The notes under the pieces are model-generated. The model ran no database searches. It was given only the letters and a program-made list of their open reading frames with translations, and had not been told where the DNA came from. The position numbers were made by a program, and so were the translations under genes. This document shows positions 20,201-30,615 of a stretch of 64,000 nucleotides of DNA, piece after piece; position 1 is the stretch's first letter; every line of letters starts with the position of its first letter. Source of the DNA: Simmondsia chinensis (Eukaryota > Streptophyta > Magnoliopsida > Caryophyllales > Simmondsiaceae); assembly GCA_018398585.1 (NCBI GenBank), contig JAGTTD010000011.1:33724164-33788163 (forward strand). The letters are read 5' to 3'.

Positions 20201-22593
20201 TGAAGCAATAATGTTTATTTCGATAAGTAGTGAGAGATTTCACAATACAGAAATCGGTATCACATAATATGAGGTCCAAGAAAAATACGTAGTGTAAAAA
20301 AGGAAAAAATAATATAAAAACAGCCAAAAAAGACACCCGAGAAATAAATAGTTAAAACAACAAATAAAGAAACCTACTTGTTGAAACAATAATGTGACAG
20401 GTGAGGATCTAAAGCAGCTGCTCCGGATCCTCACCCGATAATATGACTTAAGAGTTAACAACTACAAATTTTCGTAAAATTACGAGATATTAATATCTTT
20501 GGTCTGACAGTAAAGTTACCTATGTAATAGCCATCAGAAAGGAAGTAATCAACCCCACAAAGAGATCAAGAGAGAAGAGAAAGAAAAATTAGGGTTAGTA
20601 GAGGAGGAGGAAGCGTCTGTCTCCCGGGTCTTCTTTCGTGAGATGCTGATTTTTATATCCCGAGTTTCCTTGTTAATTATCAAAAAGAAAAGAGAGAAGA
20701 GAGAGAAATTACCAGCAGAAGAAAGAGGGTTTGTAGAGGAGGAAGAGGAAGAAGAGAGACAGAGAGATTTGAACTGAGACTCAATCTTTGAAATGAACAT
20801 CATGGCTTCGCTTAAGGGTTTGCTAAGTTCCTGCTCGTACTTGCTCAACATCTCACAATACGCCTCCATGAACTGGTCTAACCCCGGATCCTCCACCGCC
20901 GTGGCCGCCGCCCCCCCGCCGCCACCCACCACCCTAGTGGCCAAGATCTCCTCTAACCTCGCCACCACCTCCGCCGGCGCCCCCACCTGCCATCATGTAA
21001 TCATCATACATCATCATCATGTTTACATCATATATGTGAAATGACGGTCTTTGGACCAGAGTTTTCTCGATAATTACTAAAAAAAATATCTACGTCAATT
21101 TAGTTAAACTATTTTAAACAAATTCTAAAGCCTTGTTTAATATGTACTTTATTCACCGTTCATTTTCAAAAAACCTGAAAATTATATTTTTAAGACGGTT
21201 TTTCTTCCTTTTTTTTTCAAGAAAATGAAACTAGAAACTAAAACCAAGAAAAATAATTGTAAATGTCAGTGTTGAATTTCATGAAAATTAAAACTACATT
21301 TTTTTGGGACAAAAATTAAAAACTGTAGAAAACAGTATCACCAAGTCTTAGGGTTTATTTATTGTTGTTAGAATATAAAATTATTTATGAAATTTTACCT
21401 ATCAGTTTAAACTTTTAGAACAAATGCTTTCTTAATATGAGATCATAGCCTTTTTGACCTCAACAGCCTCCACTTTCAATATTAAAATAATTTAAGTAAA
21501 AGATATAAAGTGGACATGTGCACTATTTATGCTTCAATCCCAATTGACATTCATTTTAGAGGACATATTAGAGTATAAAATTATTCATGGGCCTTTATCC
21601 ATCGTCTTAAACTTTTGGAACAGATAATTCTTTGACAGTTATTATTGTTTGTAGGCGAGAGTAGTATCAGGATCCCACGAGAACTTCGAAGTTAAGCATA
21701 CTTGAGCGAGAGTAGTATCAAGATGGGTAATCTCCTAGGAAGTCCTCACCATCAGGTTAGGGACACTGGGAAACAGCCTCTCTTTAGGTTAACACCCTAA
21801 GAGGGAAAGGCTGCGTACATCCGCCCCCCAGATCCTGCGTAAGCGGAAGCCTTTAAAACATTGGGTATGTTCCTAGTTATTATTGTTTGTAGCAATTAAT
21901 TGCCAAGTAACTAAAAATTTTATTCTAAAAATATTCCTTCTTATTTTCAGATTTTAGTTTCATTTCTTCCTCGTTGAGCAAAACTAAAAACACAAACCTA
22001 GTAGAAGATGCTATTTTTAAAATTAAAAATCGAAAATTATAAACAAAACCCTAAGTATGTTAGAGTTAGTGCGCTACTTCAATGAATTATTAGTTGTGAA
22101 ACAAAACAATAGCTAAATGTTTATTTATTAATCCTCATGGGTAACCCTAGATCAAATAATGATATAAATAAAGTGGAGAAAAAAGAAAGGTTAAAGTCGT
22201 TATCTTAATCTTGCTTTATGATGATGATGATGATGTTATGCTATTCACCTTTTGACAATTGATATAAGAAGCCAAGAGTCGAGGGAAGAGAGGATGGCCC
22301 ATGATCTGTGCCCTTATATCCATCATCATCATCATATCACCATCCCCATCCCCATCCCCATCCCCATCACCACCACCACCATTATCATCCCTTCTTGTAG
22401 AATCACCATGCATCATCATTGTCATCATCATAGCATGATGATCTGGGTGCTGCTGCTTGTTACAGTTGCTTTCTTGCTCCTCCACCATCCGTTGACATGA
22501 CGATGGAAGAGGATGAGGAGGATGCATGCCTCCCATCATCATCATCATCATGTTGTTCATCATCATCATAGATGAATTCTCCCCCTGCTCCAT
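15814..22593 (-). CDS. STM-like: Class I KNOX homeodomain protein, STM-like (370 aa)
   Basis: TALE homeodomain transcription factor of the shoot-meristem KNOX class. Exons (minus): 22593-22249, 20986-20713, 17618-17356, 16044-15814. All introns have GT-AG ends and the frames join without gaps (1113 nt). Residues 1-94 are Met- and Asp/Gly-rich; KNOX1 starts near 95 ([18 protein letters not shown]) and crosses into exon 2. KNOX2 lies at about 147-195 ([29 protein letters not shown]). The ELK segment is about 246-267 ([13 protein letters not shown]). The homeodomain is about 268-330, with the PYP loop at 291-293 and WFINQRKR at 315-322. KNOX2 wording and length (STM is about 380 aa) favour STM over KNAT1/2/6. 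Helix 2-3 reads [17 protein letters not shown] instead of the usual KLALAESTGLDQKQINN form, and the tail ([14 protein letters not shown]...) is unusual. All three introns hold antisense-oriented retroposons. Confidence 0.93.
16685..17252 (+). mobile_element. 568-bp retroposon sharing the SINE 3' module
   Basis: Perfect 16-bp direct repeats 16669-16684 and 17253-17268 (GTTTTGTCTATTAGGG) enclose the insert. The 3' end is the shared module (CAGAAACAGCCTCC, GGGTAAGGCTGCGTACA, GGCACTGGGACTG) followed by about ten TTG units. The preceding roughly 410 bases are unlike the other SINE heads. They include TAGCTGAGTAGG (16801-16812), a possible pol III A box, and GGTTCTA (about 16893), a poor B-box match. 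The copy at 48725-48911 is homologous to its last part from CTCA.TTTTG.TAAAT onward, so that copy is a 5'-truncated relative. It lies in KNOX intron 3. Confidence 0.75.
18299..18478 (+). mobile_element. SINE with short non-5S head (180 bp)
   Basis: Perfect 19-bp TSDs, 18280-18298 and 18479-18497. The head (about 50 bases) contains TATAAATGTTGATCC and ends GCTTTCTAG. The shared 3' module follows (AGTTGGGATCCC, ATACAGCCTCCC, AAGGCTGCGTACA, CAGCGGGAGCC) with a CTGTTGTTGTT tail. It lies in KNOX intron 2. Confidence 0.88.
18806..19026 (+). mobile_element. 5S rRNA-headed SINE, short subfamily
   Basis: The 5S head is well kept (GGATCCCATTAGAACTCCG, AGTTAAGCGTGCTTGGGCG, GAGTAGTACC, GGATGGGTGACCTCCTGGGA). 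After GTCCTC it goes straight to ACCCTCAGG, lacking the GTGTTGCA seen in the long subfamily. The 3' module ends GAGGCACTGGATA and an A tract. No clear TSD. It lies in KNOX intron 2. Confidence 0.85.
19105..19350 (-). mobile_element. Retroposon end of the GCTAATTATC family, reverse copy
   Basis: Begins with TTTTTTCCCCCGATAATCAG, the reverse complement of the CTNATTATC-poly(A) end shared by the element at 22886-23122. The rest is A/C-rich and shows no frame. It seems to have split an older tRNA-like SINE (AAGCTATTGGAACAGTTGG before it, GGTATCAGAGGC after it). Limits are approximate. Confidence 0.45.
20172..20519. mobile_element. Probable M1-family MITE with internal insertion
   Basis: The left GTTATTGGCAAGGGAAAAAA and right (reverse complement) GGTAACTTTACTGTCAGACC ends resemble the M1 ends. 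The span is about 350 bp instead of about 110 bp, so extra sequence must be inside. Confidence 0.35.
21655..21874 (+). mobile_element. 5S rRNA-headed SINE, short subfamily, with TSD
   Basis: Perfect 18-bp TSDs 21637-21654 and 21875-21892. The head starts GCGAGAGTAGTATCAGGATCCC, listed here in two blocks: a duplicated GCGAGAGTAGTATC, then GGATCCCACGAGAAC. The 5S promoter blocks and CACCATCAGG (no GTGTTGCA) follow. It ends at GGGTATGTTCCT, defining the 3' end of the short subfamily. It lies in KNOX intron 1. Confidence 0.9.
22343..22368. repeat. CCCCAT microsatellite inside KNOX exon 1
   Basis: Four tandem ATCCCC units. On the coding strand they give an Asp-Gly repeat (GDGDGDGD) in the variable N-terminal region. 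Length variation here would keep the frame because the unit is six bases. Confidence 0.8.
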
Positions 22594-22885
22594 ACCCTTT
22601 TAATGATTTTTTATGGGTATCTCACTGTTTACACTATTTGTTCCTTAAATTTTGTGGGTTTTTTTTTTTTTTTTGGACCAATAATTTTTAGATGGATGCC
22701 ATGGGGATGTTGATGATGATGATACTCCCGCAATTTAAGCAACCTTACACTACTGGGGAGAGTGCAGGGTAGGGCAGGGGGGCAGGGCAGTACTTTCTCT
22801 CTCTAACTTTTTATTTTTTTTGCTAATTAGTAAAAAAATTTAGAATATAAAAAAATCGACATAAGACCATCAAGCATGCACGATG

Positions 22886-23122
22886 GTTTGGGTTTCTTGT
22901 GCGGTTGCTCTTATTTGAGATAGGTCGTTGCAGTTTTTCTTTTGATTTTTGGTCTGTTTGTTAGGTTCTGATGCGTTGGTTTTTGTCTTTGCCGTTTCTC
23001 TTTTTGTTTTTGTTTTTTTTGTGTCCCCTTCTTTGTGCTGTGTGCGCTTTTCAGGTCTCGTATTTGAGGCAGCGGCTTTTGTATCACAAATTTGCTCTTG
23101 CTAATTATCAAAAAAAACAAAA
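22886..23122 (+). mobile_element. Poly(A)-tailed retroposon, GCTAATTATC family (237 bp)
   Basis: Flanked by perfect 20-bp direct repeats, 22866-22885 and 23123-23142. It is pyrimidine-rich, ends TTTGTATCACAAATTTGC, then TTGCTAATTATCAAAAAAAA. The same ending (TCACGAGTTTCCTTGCTAATTATC) recurs near 17300-17330, 19920-19955, 20650-20690, 24120 and 33220. This suggests a poly(A) LINE or its SINE partner, 5'-truncated in each case. It lies just upstream of the KNOX start codon. Confidence 0.7.
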
Positions 23123-23499
23123 ACCATCAAGCATGCACGATGTAAAAGAAAAAGAGAAAAAAAAACCATAAAAATACAGGTTTTTTACTGTGTGAAAAAG
23201 AGTGCTTTCTCTCTCTAACACTGTTTCTCACTCTAGAAAATTGAGTAACAAAACAATGAGTTATCTTGTCCAAATACTGTAAAACTACTGTGTTTGATTA
23301 GATTATCTGATTATAATTTTTTTGGTTTAATTTCTGAAATGGAAATATGAGTTGCACGTTGTGTAAAAGCGAGGGTTTTGGACTCTGGGGAGGTTAGGGT
23401 ACTAACTAGGGTTACACTTATTTTCCTTCCCAATGTCATTTTTTTCTTTCTTTTCTATGGTCTCGTTAGTCGCACTCTTCATATTTTGGGTATAAAATA

Positions 23500-23790
23500 T
23501 GGGTGGGTTTGCTCGTTTTGGGATCGAGTCGAGTGGAGTCGGGTTATTCATCTTGTAGAATTGAATTTAGGTTTATTAAAGTTCGAGTTTGTAGGCTGGT
23601 GAGTTAAACGAGTCTATCTAAAATAATATATAGCTTTAATGTGTTCAACTGAGTAAAATTTGAGTCTAAATAAGTTAAATCTAAACTTAGATGAGCTAAA
23701 AGGAGCCTAAACTAAGTTTAATGAGCCTAAATATTTACAAGTCTTGTTTTGAGCTCATCAAGCTCAGTTTGAGATCAACCAAACCAAGCT
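23500..23790. repeat. GAGCT/GAGTT-rich dispersed repeat
   Basis: Dense in GAGTC, GAGCT and GAGCC words (for example TGAGCTCATCAAGCTCAG), like the stretches at 32546-33045 and 59930-60345. These match the general look of short hAT-like plant MITEs with GGTGTAAA ends, but the ends are not clear here. Confidence 0.4.
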
Positions 23791-26589
23791 GAGCGTATCC
23801 TACGCTTGAAGTTTTGGACGGAACAGCGATAAGGATGGACAATAGTCCAACGGAGAGGCGAACCAAGCAGCTCACGCCAAAGACCAATTCAACAAGATAT
23901 GTTTAATGGACTTAATTTTATCCCGACATCTAGAGCGCTCTTGAGATATTGAAAGACCTCTTCTCCTCGAGTTCTCGTCAGAGACGACCAGTATTTAATA
24001 TGACATGTAACTCAAAAGCTCCTTTTTGCCTCATTTTTCAATGGTTTTGCTTTTATTTTTCTTGGTTTACGTCTTATTTTTATGAGTGTGCTTGTCTTGT
24101 TTTGCGTCGTTATATACTACTTAATTATCAAAAATTTTAAGCATAGTATTTTCCACCTTATGTATAGTTTAACTTGTCCAGAGTTGCATTTGCCATCTAT
24201 TTAAATATCTAACGTACAATCGTACAAAGTTTTTATATTCATTTTATGGGTATTTCTAAAAATTATTTCTATCTAACAATAAAATTGAAACTCTATATCT
24301 ACAAAATTAGACTATCTATCTTACTAAGTGCGCTAGTTAATCTTTCAGCTTTTTTGCCTTAAATCCCTATTTATTAAGACCTCTTTTCAAAATTAATTAT
24401 GTAATTAGATAAAAAAACTTTTATTTTATATTACCATTGGTGCATTAAATTGTAAACAGATTCCTGAATAAAGACTTGATCTGACTGAACCCCTTATTTA
24501 TCGGAAAAAATTACAAGAAATATAAAATGTATTAGGAGTTGGGATATGTTGAAGTCATTTTTGAGGGATCAAGTAATTTAGCTTTTTTTTTTTTATGTAT
24601 TTATTATTCTGTTGTTTTTTTCTTTCTTATTTTGATGAGGTCTTTTAAATTCTATCCCTATAAATATGTCGACTTTTATACTATAAGTTCTCTAATAAAA
24701 TATAAAACAGTCATCTATAATAAAAAATAGATAAGACTCCGCCCATGGGTGCTCCAAAAGTGTTCACAATAGGGCTTCAAAAGTGAGGTCCCATTCATTT
24801 TTTTATTTTTTAATTTAGTTTGATAGTTTTTAATTCATAAATATTTTGAAATTTACTTAGAAATACATTTTAAAATCTATTAAAAGTGAGATCATAAAAA
24901 AAAAAAGGAGACTTTCAAATGAGAAGTCCCATTTTAAATAGCCCCACTTTTTAATTTTATCGGGATTAGTTTAAATTATATAATTATATATAGGTATATA
25001 TATATATAGGAGATGACTTAGAAAAAAAGATGAGAGTAAATTACAGACTACTCACTTAACTATTAATATCATCTTCCACCCACCTGACATCAACCCTTTC
25101 CCCTACTTTAATTAAAAGTGTGCTCTAAAATTTATGCTGTCATCTTTATTCCTCTTATAAAAGTCATCCGTATGTATATGAAACTAAGGCCTTGTTTGGC
25201 ATTCAAGAAGTTTCAATTGAAGGAAAGTGTCATTTTTTGCTCTTGTTTGATATACGCGAAGTAAGCTAACTATGGGAAGTTATAATTAATAAGTAATTTT
25301 CAATTACTTCAAAACGGGGGGAAAGGTAACTTACCTAACTCCTTCTAAGTAAGTTCTATTTTCTTTATAACTTTTAATATATATAAAAGTTCTACCACTT
25401 TTAATTTATGTTAGATAAATGATGTTAGAAGATTGATCATAAAAATAATAGTTATTTTAATTATAATTTTCAGAAAGTTTTATTTCCGCAACATAAAACT
25501 TTTATATTACTTTCTAAAAAATTACTAAAAAAATTAAATTTTTAAAAAATATAATTTTCTATAAGAAAACAATTCGTTCAACAATCAGAGAAGGCCTGAG
25601 ATAATAAGAGGAGATTTAGGAGAGAGTAGGGTAAAAAAGAGAGGATATAATGATGGGAGAGAGAGAGAGAGAAGGCAAAACGGGGGTTTACAGGCCGGCT
25701 GAGGGGGGGGAGAAGAGAATATTAATTGAAACTGACCCCCCCCCTCCCTGACTTGATATATTAGACCCCTCGCTCTTTCCACTGTTTTCCTCCCTTTTCT
25801 CTTTTCTTTTTTTTTTTAAATGACGTATTACAGTAAAATTTTAATTATATACTGTTATAAATGGCGTATGTTGCTCAAACCCTGGTCATACACTATTTTA
25901 AATGGCGTACGTTGAAGAAGTTACAGTAAACCATTCTGTTTTGGTAAATATTTTTTAAATCGTACCATTTTTGTTTTTTTTTTGAAACCGTGCCATTGAA
26001 ATAAAAAATCTCCTGAAATTTGTTGTTTTTTAACAAAAGTATGAGAGAAAAAAATCAAGTAGTAATAGATTAAGTCTAAATTAGAAAATTGGACATTCAA
26101 AATATTAAATGAGATTGTGTCTGTAAGTTTGTAGGGTGGGCAAGAACTGCCCTTAAGGCCGCACCATTGACGGGGGAGGGTGCTCAAAATGTGGACCATG
26201 CCCTTGGCGTCCATCGTGGCATCATAGCCACGGGTGTCACCACTATGGCTAACACAAGGTATTAGAGCACCTCCGACTTTGTCATCGGTGGGTGAGTGTT
26301 ACCCTCACGGTTGCCAGATTTGCGTCCACCGTTAATTAGCACCAATAGGCACTTAGTACCCTAACCTGCCCTCTCTGCTTAATGATAGTGATCAATGAGT
26401 AAGCCAAGAGTACTTAGCCCAATTACAGTATTGTTGAGTCAGTAATATCGATTAGCCAACAATATGTGCCAATCAAAGAATAACAGTAAAAAGAATAATA
26501 CTAAAGTCATGTGTTGATCAAAAAGTTCGACGAAATATCTACCCAAGCATCTCACACTCACTCCTATCTTCTATAAAGAGCTAGCCCGA
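23791..26589. other. Intergenic DNA, worn repeats, no gene
   Basis: AT-rich. A worn Tourist-like left end (GGCCTTGTTTGGC) is at about 25188; (GA)n and poly(C) tracts are at 25655-25745. No coding frame with family support. Confidence 0.4.
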
Positions 26590-27133
26590 TGTCACGGAAT
26601 GACAAGTTCACTATGTCAAAACCGCGATGCCACTCGACTTCACTCCGAAAGTACCTCGTCAAGTCAGGCCAACCCCGAACCCAAGTATAAAAATGCCCCG
26701 GTTTTATGTTTTGGAAAAATATTACAATGGAAATAAAGAGAAGAGGAAGGCACGGTTAGAGAGAGAGAGAGAGAATGGAAGATATAAATATTTTGGTTGG
26801 AAATTGGATGCCCCATTTCATTGCATTGCTCATATATTTATACACAAGTAAAGGAAAGACAAAAAAGTAAAAAGTATGTACTATGTGGCCTCCTTGTCTC
26901 CTAGCCGTACAGCACACATGGGGCTAGGGTGGCTCATTAATTAAACTAAGTCAACTTACTATAAAAAGTGAAGCAAGGGTATTTGGGTGAGGGTGGCTCA
27001 CGGTTCCCCTATTGTCCCAAGTAAGCTTGCTTCTTACAAAATTTTCCTAAGTACATGCTATAACGAAAAATACATCGAGAATTAAAAGCGAAAAATTACA
27101 TAAATAAATATCGTAAAAAGTCGGTGGGTGACA
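26590..27133 (-). repeat. 3' LTR of the chromovirus (544 bp)
   Basis: Nearly identical to 32003-32545. It has the termini TGTCAC/GTGACA and includes a (GA)n tract. Confidence 0.93.
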
Positions 27134-27152
27134 CTCTCCCCCACCTAAGCCA
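27134..27152 (-). other. Polypurine tract next to the 3' LTR
   Basis: The minus strand reads GGCTTAGGTGGGGGAGAG directly before the LTR start. That is the expected position and composition for plus-strand priming. Confidence 0.8.
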
Positions 27153-27171
27153 TTGTCGTCCCCGACAATGT

Positions 27172-30100
27172 CTAAGCGGCTTTGAAAGCCTCGATCATGT
27201 TCTTGAACTGCCACAGATCTTCTTCCTTCTCCCAAGTGGCTTCGTGCTCCGGAAGATCTTTCCAACGAACTAAGTACTCGGTATACCTCGGCACTCCCCT
27301 TCGTCTCACAACCCGGTCGGCAAGGATCTCGGTTGCTTCCTTGTCAAATGATGGGGTCACGGCTGTAAGGGCCTGGTTTGACTCATTCCGACTTGGATCT
27401 TGATCATCCCCATTGTACGGCTTCAACATGCTCACGTGGAAGACAGGATGGATCTTCATTTGTGGCGGAAGTTCAACACGGTAGGAAACCTTCCCGACCC
27501 TAGCGAGAATCGGGTAAGGACCTTCGTATCTGCAGACTAGACCCTTGTGCACCTTGCGTAGGGTCTTGAACTGCTGCGGTAAGAGCTTCACCATCACCAA
27601 GTCCCCAGTTTGGAATTCTAGGAACCTCCTCTTCTTGTTCGCCCACTTTTTCATCTTGTGTGCGGCTTTGTCGAGATGGGCCTTGGCAATGTCTAGCTTC
27701 TCGTTCCACCCTTTTGCAGCTTTATATGCGGCGGGGCTGCTCCCCGTGTACCCGGTTGCAACGGCTTGTGGAGTCAAAGGCTGTTGCCCCGTAACGAGCT
27801 CGAAGGGACTATGGCCCGTTGACTCGCTCTTGTGAAGATTGTATGAAAATTGGGCAATGTCTATCAGTGTTGCCCAATTCCTCTGGTTGGCCCCCACATA
27901 CTGTCTCAGAAATAGCTCCAATATAGCATTCACCCGTTCAGTTTGCCCATCGGTTTGTGGATGAAAGCTCGTAGAGTAGTGGAGGCTTGAACCCATCAAC
28001 TTGAACAGCTCGGCCCAGAACTTACCTGTGAATCTCGTATCTCGATCACTAATGATGCTTCTCGGTAATCCCCAATACTTCACAACGTATTTGAGGAAAA
28101 AACGAGCAGCTTCACTTGCGGTGCAGTCCTTAGGCGCGGGGATGAAGGTCCCATATTTAGAGAATCGGTCGACCACAACCATGATCGACCCACACCCTTC
28201 TGATTTCGGCAAAGCGGAAATGAAATCCATGGAAACACTCTCCCATGGTTGGTTCGGTATGGGCAGTGGCTCGAGCAACCCGGCTGGCATTCTTTGTTTG
28301 GCCTTGTCTTGTTGGCACACAAGACACGTCTTGACATAGGCTTCCACGTCGTCCCTCATTCTCGGCCAATAACAATGTTCTTCCAAAAGGGCCACGGTCC
28401 TCTCTATCCCCGGATGCCCGGCCCTGTGCGAGTCATGACACTCCTTGAGAAGGTCACGCCTCAAGTTTTCCCACCTTGGAACAAAAACCCGGTTGCCCAC
28501 CGTGAGCAACAGACCGTCTTCAACCCAAAATCTCCGCGTCTTACCCTCGGCAGCAAGCTTCAACAGGTTCGGGGCTAAGTTGTCTCGTGTCATGCCTTCT
28601 CGGACCCTATCCCTGAAGGTCCCGTGTGCGGCACTGATGTGGGAAAGCATCCCCTTGCGGCTGAGGGCATCGGCCACTGCATTGGCCTTGCCCGGCTTGT
28701 ATTCCATCCCATAGTCGAATTCGGCTAGGAAGTCTTGCCAACGAGCTTGCTTTGGACTCAACTTTTTCTGATTTTGAAAGTAACTCGTTGCGACGTTGTC
28801 GATCTTTATCACAAACCTCCCTCCGAGCAAGTAGTGACGCCACACCCTTAGACAATGGATGATGGTTGTCATCTCCTTGTCGTGGGTGGCATAGCGACGC
28901 TCGGTGTCGTTGAGCTTCCGAGACTCAAAGGCGATGGGATGTCTCTCTTGCATAAGCACGCCCCCAATGGCATAATCGGAGGCATCAGTGTGGACTTCGA
29001 AAGGAAGCTCAAAGTCAGGCAAACGTAGGACCGGCTCCTCGGTTACGGCTTTCTTCAACCCCTCAAAAGCTCTTTGGCATTTTTCATCCCAATGCCACAC
29101 GGTCTTCTTCTTGAGCAAGTCGGTTAGAGGTAAGGCTTTGGCGGAATCCCCCATGATGAACCTCCGATAGTAGTTAACTAGGCCCAAGAAGGACCTTAGC
29201 TCACTAACTCCCCGTGGAGGTTCCCACTCCTCAATGGCTCGAACTTTGGCGGAATCCATGCGAATCCTCCCTTGGCCTGTGCGATGGCCAAGGAAAGAAA
29301 CCTCCTCTTGAGCGAAGGAGCACTTCTCCTTCTTCACACAGAGTTGGTTCTCCTTGAGTGCTCGGAAAACCTCCTTCAAGTGCTCGACATGCTCCTCCAA
29401 TGACTCGCTATATATAATGACGTCATCAAGGTAGACGACCACAAACCGATCAAGGAAGGGCTTCAAGACCTCGTTCATCAATGTGCAAAAAGTGGCGGGA
29501 GCATTGGTCAACCCGAACGGCATCACTAAGAAATCGTATGCCCCATAGCGCGTTACACATGTGGTCTTTTGCTCATCCCCGGCCGCGATCCTTACCTGCC
29601 AATATCCCGACCTCAAATCAAGCTTGGTGAAGTAACGGGCCTTCCCAAGCCTATCGAACAAGTCGGCAACGAGAGGGATAGGGTACTTGTTCTTCACGGT
29701 TATCTTGTTAAGGGCTCGATAGTCAATACACATCCTCAAAGACCCGTCATGCTTCTTTTGAAATAAGACGGGAGCACCATACGGGGCCTTTGAGGGCCTT
29801 ATGAACCCGGCATCCACAAGGTCCTTGAGTTGCCTCCTCAATTCCTCCAATTCGGGCGGTGCCATGCGATACGGTGCCATGGCGGGCGGCCTTGATCCCG
29901 GCTCAAGCTCGATGTGATGGTCAACTTCCCTCCTTGGTGGAAGTTGCTTGGGTAGTTCGGGCGGCATAACGTCTTGAAACTCGTTCAACACCTTGCCCAC
30001 CTGTTCGGGCACCTCCTCATCCATAGTACCCTTTTCTTCTCTCAAAACGGCAATGTACGTTACCTGCTTCTTACGAACCCCCTTTTCGAGTTGGACGGCC

Positions 30101-30489
30101 GAGAGCAATTTGGCCTCCATCTTCTCCCTAAGCAAAGGCACGGCATAGCTCCTCCGGTTTTGGGTGATCTCCATGACATTATCCCTTGGGAAGGACAAGG
30201 GTTTCACCGAGTCAAGGAAATCCATTCCGAGCACCACCTTGAAGTCATCCATGGTCACTACCGTCAAGTCCAAGGTACCGTGCCAATCTCCTAATTGGAC
30301 GGGCACTGCGCGCGCCCCCCCAAGGATCGGTTTGGATGAAGCATTGACGGTCTTCATCCATCCCAACTCCTTGGTATGGCTCACACTGAGTCTGGCTGCC
30401 TCCTGAGCTGAAATGAAGTTGTGCGTGGCCCCGGTGTTAACTAAGGCCTTGGTCCCAACTCCATTCACCACGACACTCACAAACATCAA
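27172..30489 (-). pseudogene. pol: Chromovirus pol: protease, RT, RNase H, integrase, chromodomain
   Basis: An open frame of 1105 codons. The first codon is TTG, so this is a read-through frame and not a real start. Protease lies at the N terminus, but the active triad reads N18-T-G instead of D-T-G. RT is about 190-400 with YLDD at 353-356; RNase H is about 490-610 (HTDASD at 500-505). Integrase has the H685/H692 and C722/C725 zinc site and D755, D815, E851 with 35 residues between the last two. The chromodomain is about 1050-1100 ([16 protein letters not shown]). It is in the same frame as gag, with TAA (30535-30537) and TAG (30616-30618) between them. So RT to chromodomain look intact, while the polyprotein is interrupted and the protease is probably dead. 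Confidence 0.93.
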
Positions 30490-30615
30490 CCCCTGTTTCT
30501 GGCGCGATACCTGGGCACTGACTGACCCACCTCCTTAGGCACCGTTTTGCAGTGGAGGGCCTACCTGGGCCTGGTCGGGCCTCCCCTGGGCCTTCGTTCT
30601 CTGGTTCGGGTGCCC

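Noticed and set aside
22216..22500. His/Ile-rich protein on the plus strand
   Set aside because: Antisense of the Met/Asp/Gly-rich first exon of the KNOX gene.
27500..30406. Several plus-strand frames of 60-112 codons
   Set aside because: They are antisense shadows of chromovirus pol.
30487..30489. Independent start codon for pol
   Set aside because: The codon is TTG and the frame continues upstream into gag, interrupted only by two nonsense codons.
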